From: Ktedonobacteraceae bacterium
Lineage (GTDB): Bacteria > Chloroflexota > Ktedonobacteria > Ktedonobacterales > Ktedonobacteraceae
DNA length: 64,000 bases
Assembly (NCBI GenBank): GCA_035653615.1
Contig: DASRBN010000015.1
Coordinates: 282,473 to 346,472, forward strand
Direction of reading: 5' to 3'
The position numbers and the translations under genes were made by a program. Below are positions 27,442-36,430 of this stretch, piece by piece. The notes under the pieces were generated by a model. The model saw nothing but the letters and a program-made list of their open reading frames with translations. It ran no database searches and was not told the DNA's origin. Positions within the stretch are counted from its first letter, which is position 1; every line of letters begins with the position of its first letter.

Positions 27442-28425
27442 TCAGACCTGGGCTGCTCCTGAGTTTCCTGTCTCGATCTCGCGGCGCAGGTCACGCGCAA
27501 ATCTGGTGCGAGCAGGTTGAGTATGCGTTTGACGCGCAGATGGCCATATTGCCAGCGCCATAACGACCAACAATAATCCTGAATTGAAGTCGGTCGCCAT
27601 CCCGGTAAAGATCATGCCGAACCCCTGGACGACATACCAGATGATCAGACTCACCACGATGGAGACGATCAGGAATGGACGCAGTTGCTCCTCTTTGACC
27701 ACCGCGATGCCGATACCCAGCGCCAGAAATATCACAATCAGCGCGATATTAAGTGGGATCTCGAGATTAGCGGTCGCGTTAGAGATCTGGGTGAGAACGG
27801 GGTCAACCAGTATGGTATTTAGCCCTCCCTGGCCAACCATTGCGCTTATCGCCTGAGAAATCTGCCCCTGTTGCCACCAGTATGGCTGCAATTGCAGTAG
27901 CGCCACGAAGCACCAGAAGCCGGCGAAAACCCAGCGCAGGCCGTGCCGTGAGAGCAATCCATCTTCACCGGCTTTCCCGGCGGTATTTTTAGATTGCCTG
28001 CGCGGATAGACTGCCAGGCCCAGGAGCGGGTAGAGCATCACTGCCCCCGGCGCACCGGTGAGCGCGCTGGCCTGCCCGGTGAGCAGCATACTCAGGCCCT
28101 CGCCACCAAACCAGACGATCAAGGCCCATACGAAAGAAGCGATGACCAGATCTTTTACCCAGCGATCATTGGCTAACAGGAAGCCCAGACCAAGCAGTAT
28201 CTGGACAATCGCAATGAGCAGGTTGACCTCGGTGAGATGAAGCGTTGTCTGATTGACAATAAATTGCAGGCTTGGCTCAATAATTCCCGGCTGGCCATCC
28301 AGCATCGGCTTCATGACACCATTGACCATATTCATCGTGAACATCTGTGGCTGTAGCTGTAAGAGGCCGTCGATAAGCCACAACGTCCCGAGAACTCGTT
28401 GAAGCGCTTTGCGCGAAAGTAGCAT
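27442..28425 (-). CDS. DoxX-like membrane protein with internal duplication
   Basis: The product is 327 residues from ATG 28425, with AAAGGATG upstream. It has about eight membrane spans arranged as two homologous halves. The first starts ALQRVLGTLWLIDGLLQLQP and continues with an Asn/Gln-rich stretch before the second span; the second starts HGLRWVFAGFWCFVALLQLQP and follows the same plan. Both halves end with a span running into a short basic segment (LAVYPRR, LAIWPSAR). The pattern resembles a tandem pair of DoxX/TQO small-subunit-like four-helix units. Function unknown; a role in the membrane redox or thiosulfate pathway would be speculation. Confidence 0.7.
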   Translation of the reverse strand: MLLSRKALQRVLGTLWLIDGLLQLQPQMFTMNMVNGVMKPMLDGQPGIIEPSLQFIVNQTTLHLTEVNLLIAIVQILLGLGFLLANDRWVKDLVIASFVWALIVWFGGEGLSMLLTGQASALTGAPGAVMLYPLLGLAVYPRRQSKNTAGKAGEDGLLSRHGLRWVFAGFWCFVALLQLQPYWWQQGQISQAISAMVGQGGLNTILVDPVLTQISNATANLEIPLNIALIVIFLALGIGIAVVKEEQLRPFLIVSIVVSLIIWYVVQGFGMIFTGMATDFNSGLLLVVMALAIWPSARQTHTQPARTRFARDLRREIETGNSGAAQV

Positions 28426-28684
28426 AACGCTGTAGCATCCTTTCCAAATGGTAGAGAGAATCGGCACACACGAGGGAATACCCTGTTGCGGCTCTCTTCC
28501 CCCGAGCAAGTATCTCGCTCAAAGCCAGGAATGTGAGGGTCAGGCGGATACTAGTCTCGCAACAGAGTATAGGCCAGATCAAATTCTTTGTCCATCAGGA
28601 GGAATCCCTATTTTTCACTGTAGGGTGCGTATCTGATTGGGAGCAATCTGAGGAAAAGGATCAATCAGAATAAGCAAAATGCGC
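28426..28684. other. Divergent intergenic region
   Basis: About 260 bases between the DoxX-like gene and the flavin reductase operon. The only recognisable element is the TATAAT box at its right end. No RNA gene or repeat was seen. Confidence 0.35.
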
Positions 28685-28690
28685 TATAAT
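28685..28690 (+). promoter_or_regulatory. Consensus -10 box of a probable leaderless promoter
   Basis: TATAAT at 28685-28690 is followed by ATCCCC and then ATG at 28697, the same 6-base spacing seen for the IclR-family gene. A clear -35 hexamer is not present, so the box could be a chance match. Confidence 0.45.
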
Positions 28691-28696
28691 ATCCCC

Positions 28697-30652
28697 ATGC
28701 AGAACAAACTCTACCAACCTCTTCCTATCGGGCCGCGTGAAGCACGCAACCGCATCATGTTTGGCAGTCACACGACAAACTTTGCCCGGTATCATCTCTT
28801 AAGCCAGCAGCATGCCGGCTATTATGCCGCGCGCGCCGAGGGCGGCGCCGGCATCATCGTGCTGGAAGAGCATATCGTCCACCCTTCCGATCTCCCTTAT
28901 GAGCAGGCGCTGCTCGGCTATTTGCCGGAAACGCCCCGGGCTATTGCAAAAGTGAGCGAGCGCATCCACGCGCATGGAGCGCTGGCAATCGTTCAACTCA
29001 ATCATAATGGGCAGCAGTCCAGCAGCGACCATCATCAACACGAACTATGGGCGCCCTCGGCAGTGCAGGATGTGGCTTCGCGCGAGATTCCCAAAGCTAT
29101 GGAACTGACAGATATCGCTGCCGTGATCGAGGGATTTGCGCTGACCGCGAAGCATGCTGCCCAGGGCGATGCCGATGGGGTCGAGTTGCAAATTTCCGAC
29201 CGCTCATTGTTGCGCCAATTTCTCTCACCGCTCACTAACCAGCGCGACGACCGCTATGGAGGGACGCTGGAAAACCGGCTGCGGTTCGTGCAGGAAACAA
29301 TCGAAGCCGTAGACACCGTCATGGGAAAAGATAGAGTGATAGGTATCCGTCTCTGCGCCGATGAACTCGCCCCCTGGGGTGGCATCACGCCGGAGCAAGG
29401 AGCAGAGATAGCGCGTTCGCTTACCAGCACGGGACGCATCGATTACCTGACGATTACGATGGGCAGCATCTTCAGCACGCACATGTTCCCATTTCATGCC
29501 TCTATGCACACGCCGCCGGGTTACGCAGTTGCATTAGCCGCATCGATCAAAGCCGTGGTGACGATCCCAGTCTTCGCCGCGGGGCGCATCATGAACGCGC
29601 AGCAGGCCGAACGGATTCTTGCCCCAGGGCAGGCCGATGGAGTTGAAATGATCCGCCCATTGATCGCCGACCCCAACCTGCCCAGGCTTTCGCAGGAGGA
29701 ATACGCCAACCGGGTACGTCCCTGCATCGCCTGCAATCAGGGCTGCCAGGTACGCTCAACTATGAACGTCTTGTTGAGTTGCAATGTCAATCCTGATGTG
29801 ATTGACAATGAAAAAATTGGCACCACCATTATCACTTCGACATCCCGCGGGCCATTTTACATCATCGGTGGCGGACCGGCAGGACTGGAAGCGGCTCGTA
29901 CAGCAGCATTGCGAGGGAAACAGGTCATATTGTACGAACGCGAAGTCTCGCTGGGAGGTACTGTGAGGCTGGCCGCACAAGGCCCTGGTAGGGGAGAATT
30001 ACAGCTGATTACGGACTACTTGCAGGAAGAGATTGAAAAGCTCGGTGTAGAGCTTCACCTGGGCGTCGAGGTAACGGCAGCAATGATTCTTGAACAATCC
30101 CCCCAATCGGTATTGATCGCGACGGGGGCCAGTCCCGGTGCGGGATTACTGCCCATTCCTGGTCACGATCTGCCACACGTGAGAAGTGTGCGACAAATCT
30201 TATCTGGAGAGCCCATTGGGGACAAGCGCGTTGTGATTATTGACGAAACCGGATCGCATGGAGTCCTCTCGGTCGCCGAACTGTTGGCGGCGCAGGGATA
30301 TAGTGTCGAAATACTGACCGAAGACTGGTACGTCGGGCGCGACCTTGTTGCCACACACGATATCGTACCGTGGATGCAGCGGACCATGGCTTCCGGCGTG
30401 GTCATGACGCCTCACACATCAATTGTGCGCATCGAACCGGGTCAGGTAATTGTAACAGACCGTTTTATGGCGGAGGAACGTGCTATTGCCGCCGATACAG
30501 TTGTCCTGGGAACATATGAACGACCTGCGCAGGAACTTTACTATGCCCTCAAGGGAAAGGTACTTCGCCTCTTCCGCGCGGGCGACTGCATAGCTCCACG
30601 TCGCATCGAGCAGGCGATTTTAGAGGGCAGGCAGATAGGAGCGCAGGTCTGA
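28697..30652 (+). CDS. Old-yellow-enzyme / FAD-NAD(P) fusion reductase (2,4-dienoyl-CoA reductase-like), first copy
   Basis: The product is 651 residues if translation starts at ATG 28697; an in-frame ATG at 28679 lies upstream of the TATAAT box and is less likely. Residues about 1-350 form the FMN-binding TIM barrel (VQLNHNGQQ, SPLTNQRDDRYGG, VIGIRLCADEL). A cysteine cluster, CIACNQGCQV then LLSCNVNP (about 351-377), binds [4Fe-4S]. The rest is an FAD/NAD(P) domain with FYIIGGGPAGLEAARTAA (about 386-403). This is the domain plan of 2,4-dienoyl-CoA reductase FadH and trimethylamine dehydrogenase. It reduces activated double bonds or oxidises amines; substrate unknown. It overlaps the next paralogue by one base (TGATG), so both are coupled. 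Confidence 0.87.
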   Translation: MQNKLYQPLPIGPREARNRIMFGSHTTNFARYHLLSQQHAGYYAARAEGGAGIIVLEEHIVHPSDLPYEQALLGYLPETPRAIAKVSERIHAHGALAIVQLNHNGQQSSSDHHQHELWAPSAVQDVASREIPKAMELTDIAAVIEGFALTAKHAAQGDADGVELQISDRSLLRQFLSPLTNQRDDRYGGTLENRLRFVQETIEAVDTVMGKDRVIGIRLCADELAPWGGITPEQGAEIARSLTSTGRIDYLTITMGSIFSTHMFPFHASMHTPPGYAVALAASIKAVVTIPVFAAGRIMNAQQAERILAPGQADGVEMIRPLIADPNLPRLSQEEYANRVRPCIACNQGCQVRSTMNVLLSCNVNPDVIDNEKIGTTIITSTSRGPFYIIGGGPAGLEAARTAALRGKQVILYEREVSLGGTVRLAAQGPGRGELQLITDYLQEEIEKLGVELHLGVEVTAAMILEQSPQSVLIATGASPGAGLLPIPGHDLPHVRSVRQILSGEPIGDKRVVIIDETGSHGVLSVAELLAAQGYSVEILTEDWYVGRDLVATHDIVPWMQRTMASGVVMTPHTSIVRIEPGQVIVTDRFMAEERAIAADTVVLGTYERPAQELYYALKGKVLRLFRAGDCIAPRRIEQAILEGRQIGAQV

Positions 30653-32637
30653 TGGCAGGACAATATCAATATCTTTTTACACCCATACGTATCGGACAGA
30701 CAATTATTCCTAACCGTGTGGTCTTTGCCGCGCACCTGACGAATCTTGCCGAGGAAAATTTGCCAGGGCCCAGACTGATTGCCTACTATGCGGAACGAGC
30801 CAGGGGCGGCTGCGGGCTGATCATCACCGAAGAGCAATCGGTGCATCCGAGCGATTGGGCCTATCAAAAGCTCATACATGGCTTCGACTCCCATGTCATT
30901 CCCCATTACCGGCACATGACGCGCGCGGTTCATGATTACGGCACGCGCATGTTCGCGCAGATCAACCACAATGGCATGCAGGCCAGCAGCATCTATTCGC
31001 GTCGTCCCGTTGTCGGGCCATCGTCGCTGGTCGATCCGATTCACCGCGAGATGTGCAAGGAGTTGGAGCCGGAAGAGATTGCCGAAATCGTGCGCGGCTA
31101 CGCACTTGTAGCACGACACGTGCGCGAAGGAGGGTTCGATGGTGCAGAACTCCAATCGTCGCATAGTTCATTGATGCGACAATTCTTCTCACCCTACTAC
31201 AACCGGCGCGATGATGATTATGGTGGTTCCCTGGAAAACCGCATGCGCTTCGCCCTGGAGGTAATCGAGGCGGTGCGAGCCGAAGTTGGACGCGATTTCA
31301 CGCTCGGCATCCGGCTTTGTGGCGATGAATTGATACCGGCGGGGTTAACGCTCGATGATGTCTGCGAAATCGCGCGGCGCCTGGAAGCAACGGGGCAGCT
31401 TGATTTCATCAATACCAGCATTGGCGAGTTTCACAACCTCTACATGGTAGAGGGTTCGATGCACACACCGCCCGGCTACCAATTGTTCGTCTCGGCCAGT
31501 ATTCGCGAAACGGTCAAACTGCCCGTCTTCTGTACCGGGCGCATCAAGGACCCGGTGCAGGCCGAACGCATCCTGCGCGAGGGATTGGCGGATATGGTGG
31601 ACGTAGTACGCGGCCAGATCTGCGACCCCGAATTTACACGCAAAGCGCGTGAAGGACGCAGCGAATCGATCCGGCTCTGCATCTCCTGCAACCAGTATTG
31701 CATCGGGCGCATGGGCCTTAATTTAAGTCTCGGCTGCATTCAAACGCCCGCGACCGGAAACGAACTTCAATTCTCCAATCTTATCAAAACCCACGAGTTC
31801 AAAGAGCAAAGACCGCGCCTGCACAGGCCACAGTTAATGGTCGTTGGCGGAGGTCCAGCAGGGATGCAGGCGGCGAAGGTCGCAGCACAACGCGGCTATC
31901 GTGTCCGGCTATATGAAAAACAAGAAGAGTTGGGTGGTCAGATCAACCTGCTCGTGCGCGTTCCCAGCCGTGTAGAATTTGGCGATGCCTCGCGCAACCT
32001 GCAGCGCGAAATTCAGGAGGCAGGAGTCGAGGTGAACCTGGGAGTCGAGGTTACAGCGGAGATGATTGAGCGCGAACACCCCGATGCGGTTATTATCGCG
32101 ACAGGCTCATATCCCAATCTTCCGCCCCTGCCCGGCATCGATTTACCACACGTTGCCACGGTCTGGCAGGTGTTGCAGGGCGAGAAAAGCGCTCAACCGG
32201 GAGAATCCGTCCTTGTCTATGACACCATCGGTTTTCACCAGGCAACCAGTACAGCCGAGTGGCTAGCAGAGGGTGGTTGCCAGGTAGAGGTGGTAACGCC
32301 GCAATTCTACGTTGGCGGCGACCTGGGAATCACGCTGGACATCGAGCTATGGTATCGCCGCGTACTGGCAAAAGGCGTGAAATTGACAGCCAATCATTTC
32401 CTGGCCGGATTGGCAGCGGGCAGTGCCACCATCGTCAACAACTATACCGGTCAATCCCGTCAGATCGAGCAGCTTGCCCTGGTGGTGATGGCTACGCCAC
32501 AGGTTGCTAATGACGGCCTGTACCGGCAGTTGCAAGGGAGGGTGAAGGAACTGTACCGCGTCGGGGATTGCATTGCCCCGCGGCGCGTTGAACACGCGAT
32601 TCTGGATGGGGAGAGAGCGGCAAGGGCTTTGGGCTAA
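30652..32637 (+). CDS. Old-yellow-enzyme / FAD-NAD(P) fusion reductase, second copy
   Basis: The product is 661 residues, starting within the stop of the previous gene. The same plan holds: FMN barrel (AQINHNGMQA, SPYYNRRDDDYGG, GIRLCGDEL), iron-sulfur cysteines CISCNQYCIG and LGCIQTP (about 343-365), and an FAD domain starting LMVVGGGPAGMQAAKVAA (about 394-411). The C-terminal ends of both copies share VGDCIAPRRxEHAI-like sequence. The copies clearly differ along the whole length, so this is an old tandem duplication or two subunits of one complex. Two non-identical coupled subunits could form a heteromer; that is inference. A strong terminator follows. Confidence 0.87.
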   Translation: MAGQYQYLFTPIRIGQTIIPNRVVFAAHLTNLAEENLPGPRLIAYYAERARGGCGLIITEEQSVHPSDWAYQKLIHGFDSHVIPHYRHMTRAVHDYGTRMFAQINHNGMQASSIYSRRPVVGPSSLVDPIHREMCKELEPEEIAEIVRGYALVARHVREGGFDGAELQSSHSSLMRQFFSPYYNRRDDDYGGSLENRMRFALEVIEAVRAEVGRDFTLGIRLCGDELIPAGLTLDDVCEIARRLEATGQLDFINTSIGEFHNLYMVEGSMHTPPGYQLFVSASIRETVKLPVFCTGRIKDPVQAERILREGLADMVDVVRGQICDPEFTRKAREGRSESIRLCISCNQYCIGRMGLNLSLGCIQTPATGNELQFSNLIKTHEFKEQRPRLHRPQLMVVGGGPAGMQAAKVAAQRGYRVRLYEKQEELGGQINLLVRVPSRVEFGDASRNLQREIQEAGVEVNLGVEVTAEMIEREHPDAVIIATGSYPNLPPLPGIDLPHVATVWQVLQGEKSAQPGESVLVYDTIGFHQATSTAEWLAEGGCQVEVVTPQFYVGGDLGITLDIELWYRRVLAKGVKLTANHFLAGLAAGSATIVNNYTGQSRQIEQLALVVMATPQVANDGLYRQLQGRVKELYRVGDCIAPRRVEHAILDGERAARALG

Positions 32638-32642
32638 GAAAA

Positions 32643-32664
32643 CGGGTCCCTTTTCAGGGACCCG
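32643..32664 (+). terminator. Rho-independent-like terminator
   Basis: CGGGTCCC (32643-32650) pairs with GGGACCCG (32657-32664) around TTTTCA, followed by CCAGCTTTTC. It lies just after the reductase operon and faces a convergent gene. Confidence 0.75.
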
Positions 32665-32704
32665 CCAGCTTTTCAGCTTCCTCTTGCAATGCTACTGCTG
32701 AGGT

Positions 32705-33820
32705 CTAACACTTCACAGAAAGGCCGGTGAAAGTCCCCAGGTAGGTGTAAAGATGGTTGATGGCTTTCGATTTCTTCTCACGCGCAAACCACGTGAAGAA
32801 AGCGACATCCTGTAAATGATCGCTTGAGAAACCGTTCACTGTAAAGAGTACACCGACAAGTGGGTCACCTACCTCTAACAGGTTATTACAACCATACTGC
32901 GGGGCGATTGGCGACTTCCAGTTGGGTACAACATTGTTGGTATAGGGGTCGTTGAACCACTCCAGGATTTCATGGCTGGACGCACTGACATCCTCACTGA
33001 AACCACCCTGGACACCCTCGTCAACCTGGGTCGTCCAGATGTAGGTCTGCATGTTCTGTAAGGCATTGTGATAGCCACCAATGCAGCAGTTCCCCAGGAC
33101 AGGAGCACCGGCCGTAGCATAGACCATGTAAGACAGGAAGATCGGCAGCATGTTGTTCGTGAAGTGCATCGAAGTAATCAAGCCCTGAAGTTGCGGATCG
33201 AGCCAGTTAATATTCACCAGGCCGATCAGCTTGCCGGTAGATGGATCATGCGCAGTAGCGCCATCGGCTGATGGAATGTTCATCGTCACCGTATTGGCAA
33301 TAGTGGGAGTTCCAAGCAGGGTATGGTAATTGGGACTCTTTTTGTTGACGCTGTTCCAGAACTCGGCACGAGCAACAGCGTCACCGTACTGTGTGGTGCC
33401 GCTAATAAATGGAGCATTCTGGAAAAGCGGCGAACCGGTCAAAACTGGCACCTGCCCGGTTCCATCGAAGCTATTGCCATCCGAAAACTTCATAAGCAGG
33501 GGGACAATGGTGACCGGGGTAGTCGTTGTCGCAGAACCCTTGGACGGGTTTGTACCGACCATCGTGTAGGTCCACGTCCTTCCCTCAGATTTGAACGACG
33601 AGGTCCAGGTTGTCAGAGCTGACTGAGCCAGCTGCTGTGGGGTGAACGTGTGGTGGAACTCATAAAAACGTGGCGTTCCATTCACGCGAGATACTTGCCG
33701 GGTCGCCTGAGCACCAGCGCTTGATACTGCAAATACACCAAAAGTCAATGCCAGGACCATGGCCATGCTGAGCGCAGATAACAATCGTACTACAAACTTA
33801 GGACGATGCATGCGAGTCAT
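32705..33820 (-). CDS. Secreted HExxE-motif protein, EXORDIUM-reminiscent
   Basis: The product is 371 residues from ATG 33820 (or the ATG three codons later). Residues 1-38 form a clear signal peptide ending SSAGAQA. The mature protein has TPVTIVPLLMKFSDG, a long all-beta middle, GNCCIGGYHNALQNMQTY (243-260), SSHEILEWFNDP (281-292) and NLLEVGDPL (313-321). This motif order matches the 23.8-24.5 kb protein, which lacks a signal peptide. The His283-Glu284 pair and the later Glu316/Asp319 are candidate metal ligands. Function unknown; an extracellular hydrolase or cell-wall protein is possible. It stands alone and is convergent with the reductase operon. Confidence 0.7.
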   Translation of the reverse strand: MTRMHRPKFVVRLLSALSMAMVLALTFGVFAVSSAGAQATRQVSRVNGTPRFYEFHHTFTPQQLAQSALTTWTSSFKSEGRTWTYTMVGTNPSKGSATTTTPVTIVPLLMKFSDGNSFDGTGQVPVLTGSPLFQNAPFISGTTQYGDAVARAEFWNSVNKKSPNYHTLLGTPTIANTVTMNIPSADGATAHDPSTGKLIGLVNINWLDPQLQGLITSMHFTNNMLPIFLSYMVYATAGAPVLGNCCIGGYHNALQNMQTYIWTTQVDEGVQGGFSEDVSASSHEILEWFNDPYTNNVVPNWKSPIAPQYGCNNLLEVGDPLVGVLFTVNGFSSDHLQDVAFFTWFAREKKSKAINHLYTYLGTFTGLSVKC

Positions 33821-34004
33821 TCCTTCCTTTCTTGTTCACTAGCGTGACATTACAGAAACCAAGGTTTGAAGCAGCATGAGGCAGCTACGAGCAGGCTCCG
33901 TTGCTTGTGAGCCCTCTTGCTTCCACCACAAGTATACCTGTCCCGTCTTCTCCAATCCTTCACGCCGGCTTACTCAATCCGTTATTCTGCGAACAACGAA
34001 ATAA

Positions 34005-34069
34005 GCTAGGTATAAATACCTAGCCAAGCACATCTTAGAGAAGATGTCTTATATAAAACTACATAAGAC
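34005..34069. repeat. Cluster of three palindromes
   Basis: Three perfect hairpins follow each other: GCTAGGTAT-AA-ATACCTAGC (34005-34024), ACATCTT-AGAG-AAGATGT (34030-34047) and GTCTTAT ... ATAAGAC (34046-34069). They lie between two leftward genes, downstream of the dipeptidase and upstream of the secreted protein. They could be its terminator plus operator-like sites. Confidence 0.5.
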
Positions 34070-34094
34070 AAATGATGGGGTTAACCTGCTCTTG

Positions 34095-35168
34095 CTATTT
34101 CCACGTTTTGCTTAGAACACGTATCCAGTTCTGGTAAGCAAGCTTGTGTAGTGCTTCCTCGTCATATCCACGCTCGCGTAGCGCCTGAACCAGCCCCGGC
34201 AAGCCGGTCACATCGCCGATTTCCAGCGGAACCCGCGTACCATCGAAGTCGGTACCCAGCGCGATACAATCAATTCCCAGCTGCTCGACAAGATAATCGA
34301 TATGATCGACGACTTTAGCAAGCGGAAGGTCAGGGTCATTACGTCCATCCTGGCGCAGATCACCAACACTAAAGTTCAAACCCACCAGGCCTTCCGATTC
34401 TTTAATTGCGGCGAGTTGTTTATCTGTCAGGTTGCGTGTTGAGGGGCTGATCGTATGCGCATTGGAATGTGTTGCCACCAGTGGCGCGTTCGATAAGCGG
34501 GCGACATCCCAGAAACCCTGCTCATTGAGGTGAGAGAGGTCGAGCATGATGCCAAGTTCATTGCAGGCACGCACCAGGTCTTTGCCCGCTTCTGTCAATC
34601 CAGGTCCGGTATCGGGAGAATGAGGATACCTGAAAGGCACGCCTTCCGCGAAGATGTTAGGGCGACTCCATACAAGGCCCAGTGAGCGCAGCCCCGCCTG
34701 GTAAAAAACTTCGAGCGCATCCAGGCCCGGATCAATCGCTTCAGCCCCCTCGAAATGCAGGATGGCCGCAAGTACTCTTTCCCGCACACATTTCTCAAGT
34801 TCACCCGTTGTGCGCACGACTTTGAGCTGTCCCTCGGATGCGGCTTCAAGACGAAATAGAATCGCCATCATTGCTATAGTCACGCGCTGAGCATAAGTGG
34901 GATCGATTGGCGCTTGCATCGGTATTTCGTAGCCGTTCTCGGTTACCTTGATATTCATACGGGGAGCCGCCTCCCCATGCGACTCTGGGGGGACGAAGAT
35001 CGCGAAGAATCCCCCTGCCAGGCCAGCCGCCTGCGCGCGCGGCAGATCGATATGCCCCTTATCGCTGCGTACAAAAAAGCTGCGTCCTCCCCCACGCTCA
35101 GGAAGATAAAGACTCAGTAATGTATCATTATGCCCAATGATGATAGGAAGGGTATTCGTAGTGGTCAT
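34095..35168 (-). CDS. Membrane-dipeptidase family (M19) dipeptidase
   Basis: The product is 357 residues from ATG 35168, with AGAGAGGCTAC upstream. The renal-dipeptidase zinc ligands are visible: His and Asp in IIGHNDTLL (about 10-18), Glu in AILHFEGAEAID (about 136-147), His in LDLSHLNEQG (about 215-224) and His in ATHSNAHTI (about 234-242). Further family marks are GHIDLPRAQAAGLAGGFFAI (about 39-58) and LGTDFDGT (about 292-299). It cleaves dipeptides, possibly D-amino-acid-containing or cell-wall derived. There is no signal peptide, so it is cytoplasmic. It is transcribed divergently from etfA with 160 bases between. Confidence 0.9.
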   Translation of the reverse strand: MTTTNTLPIIIGHNDTLLSLYLPERGGGRSFFVRSDKGHIDLPRAQAAGLAGGFFAIFVPPESHGEAAPRMNIKVTENGYEIPMQAPIDPTYAQRVTIAMMAILFRLEAASEGQLKVVRTTGELEKCVRERVLAAILHFEGAEAIDPGLDALEVFYQAGLRSLGLVWSRPNIFAEGVPFRYPHSPDTGPGLTEAGKDLVRACNELGIMLDLSHLNEQGFWDVARLSNAPLVATHSNAHTISPSTRNLTDKQLAAIKESEGLVGLNFSVGDLRQDGRNDPDLPLAKVVDHIDYLVEQLGIDCIALGTDFDGTRVPLEIGDVTGLPGLVQALRERGYDEEALHKLAYQNWIRVLSKTWK

Positions 35169-35328
35169 GTAGCCTCTCTTCTAAGAAAAATGATGGAACC
35201 TGGCAACCATAAAGGTATTGTACCATTCTAAAAAGGCTTCTGGTACTTTTAACCAGGAGGGATTGTCCAGGAGATTCGCCTTGCAGCCGCCCATCATGCC
35301 TGATATACTCTCTAACGGAGGTGAAGCC

Positions 35329-36345
35329 ATGTCCGAAATCTGGGCTGTGCTTGAATATGATGGCATTGCGTTTCATGAGAATAGCGACGAGTTGCTGGCC
35401 GAACTGGTCGAAATTGCGCGAAAGCACCAACAGGAAAAAGTATGCGCGGTCATTCTCATTGCTCCCGGCATGCCATTGCCGGATACGACCTATCTGGCAA
35501 ATCCAGGCATGCACAACCTCTACGTTCTGGAGCACCCACTGCTGGCTCAGTATACAACCGGCGGATATGTCAGCGCCCTGGCATGGTTGATAGAGCAGCA
35601 GCATCCTTCACTTGTGCTGGCCAGCGACACGCTATACGGTCGGGATTGGATACCACGGCTCGCGGCACGATTACATCTTCCATTCGTTTCGGGCTGCCTT
35701 GGAGTCGAACTGCACAACGATTCTCTGTTAGCATTACGCTCAGTCTATGAAGGACGCGCTTATGTCCAGACGCGCACCGAATTGCATGGGAAAACCGGAT
35801 TGGCAACCCTTGTGCCAGGAGTGCGCGGTACACCGGTAAAAAACGAGCAAGGTGCATCCCAAACACTGGCGATCAAACGCGAGATACCGGAGATTGTTGT
35901 CGGTCCCGGGCAGGAGCGCATCCGGCGTCTTGCTTTGCAGGCACCTTCACCAGAGGAGATCGAACTGGATGCGGCTGAACGAATCGTTGCTGGCGGGCGC
36001 GGAGTGGGACAGGAGGGGTTCAGACATATTGCCGACTTTGCGCGCATGATTGGCGCGGCGGTGGGCGCGACAAGAGTGGCGACCGACCGGGGCTGGGTCG
36101 AGCAGGCACGGCAAATTGGTGCTACCGGTAAGAGTGTTCATCCAAAACTCTATATCGCCTGTGGTATCTCCGGCGCGGCCCAGCATATCAGCGGCATGCG
36201 CGAGGCCCAGACCGTTGTAGCCATCAATCCAGACCGGACGGCTCCTATCTTCGCGCTGGCCGACCTGGGCTTGCTCGGAGACGCGAGCCAGGTGCTTTTG
36301 CTGACAGCGGATATGCTTCAATCCCAACGGGTTGAGCCATCCTGA
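35329..36345 (+). CDS. etfA: Electron transfer flavoprotein alpha subunit
   Basis: The product is 338 residues from ATG 35329, with ACGGAGGTGAAGCC upstream; an open extension back to 35218 has no start signal. The N-terminal domain starts EIWAVLEYDG. The C-terminal FAD domain carries IVAGGRGVGQEGF (about 219-231), AAVGATRVATDRGWV (about 242-256), SVHPKLYIACGISGAAQH (about 268-285) and AINPDRTAPIFALADLGLLG (about 298-317), the ETF-alpha signature. It pairs with EtfB to carry electrons from acyl-CoA and similar dehydrogenases. etfB is not next to it but 11 kb downstream at 47.7 kb. The FixC-like acceptor and FixX-like ferredoxin are 2.5 kb downstream. Confidence 0.92.
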   Translation: MSEIWAVLEYDGIAFHENSDELLAELVEIARKHQQEKVCAVILIAPGMPLPDTTYLANPGMHNLYVLEHPLLAQYTTGGYVSALAWLIEQQHPSLVLASDTLYGRDWIPRLAARLHLPFVSGCLGVELHNDSLLALRSVYEGRAYVQTRTELHGKTGLATLVPGVRGTPVKNEQGASQTLAIKREIPEIVVGPGQERIRRLALQAPSPEEIELDAAERIVAGGRGVGQEGFRHIADFARMIGAAVGATRVATDRGWVEQARQIGATGKSVHPKLYIACGISGAAQHISGMREAQTVVAINPDRTAPIFALADLGLLGDASQVLLLTADMLQSQRVEPS

Positions 36346-36430
36346 GCGCTCGCGCCGCTGCCAAAGAGGAAAGGATACCTCTCGAATCCGGGACGTTCAA
36401 GTAGAATAGTACTAACGAAAGGGGATACAT

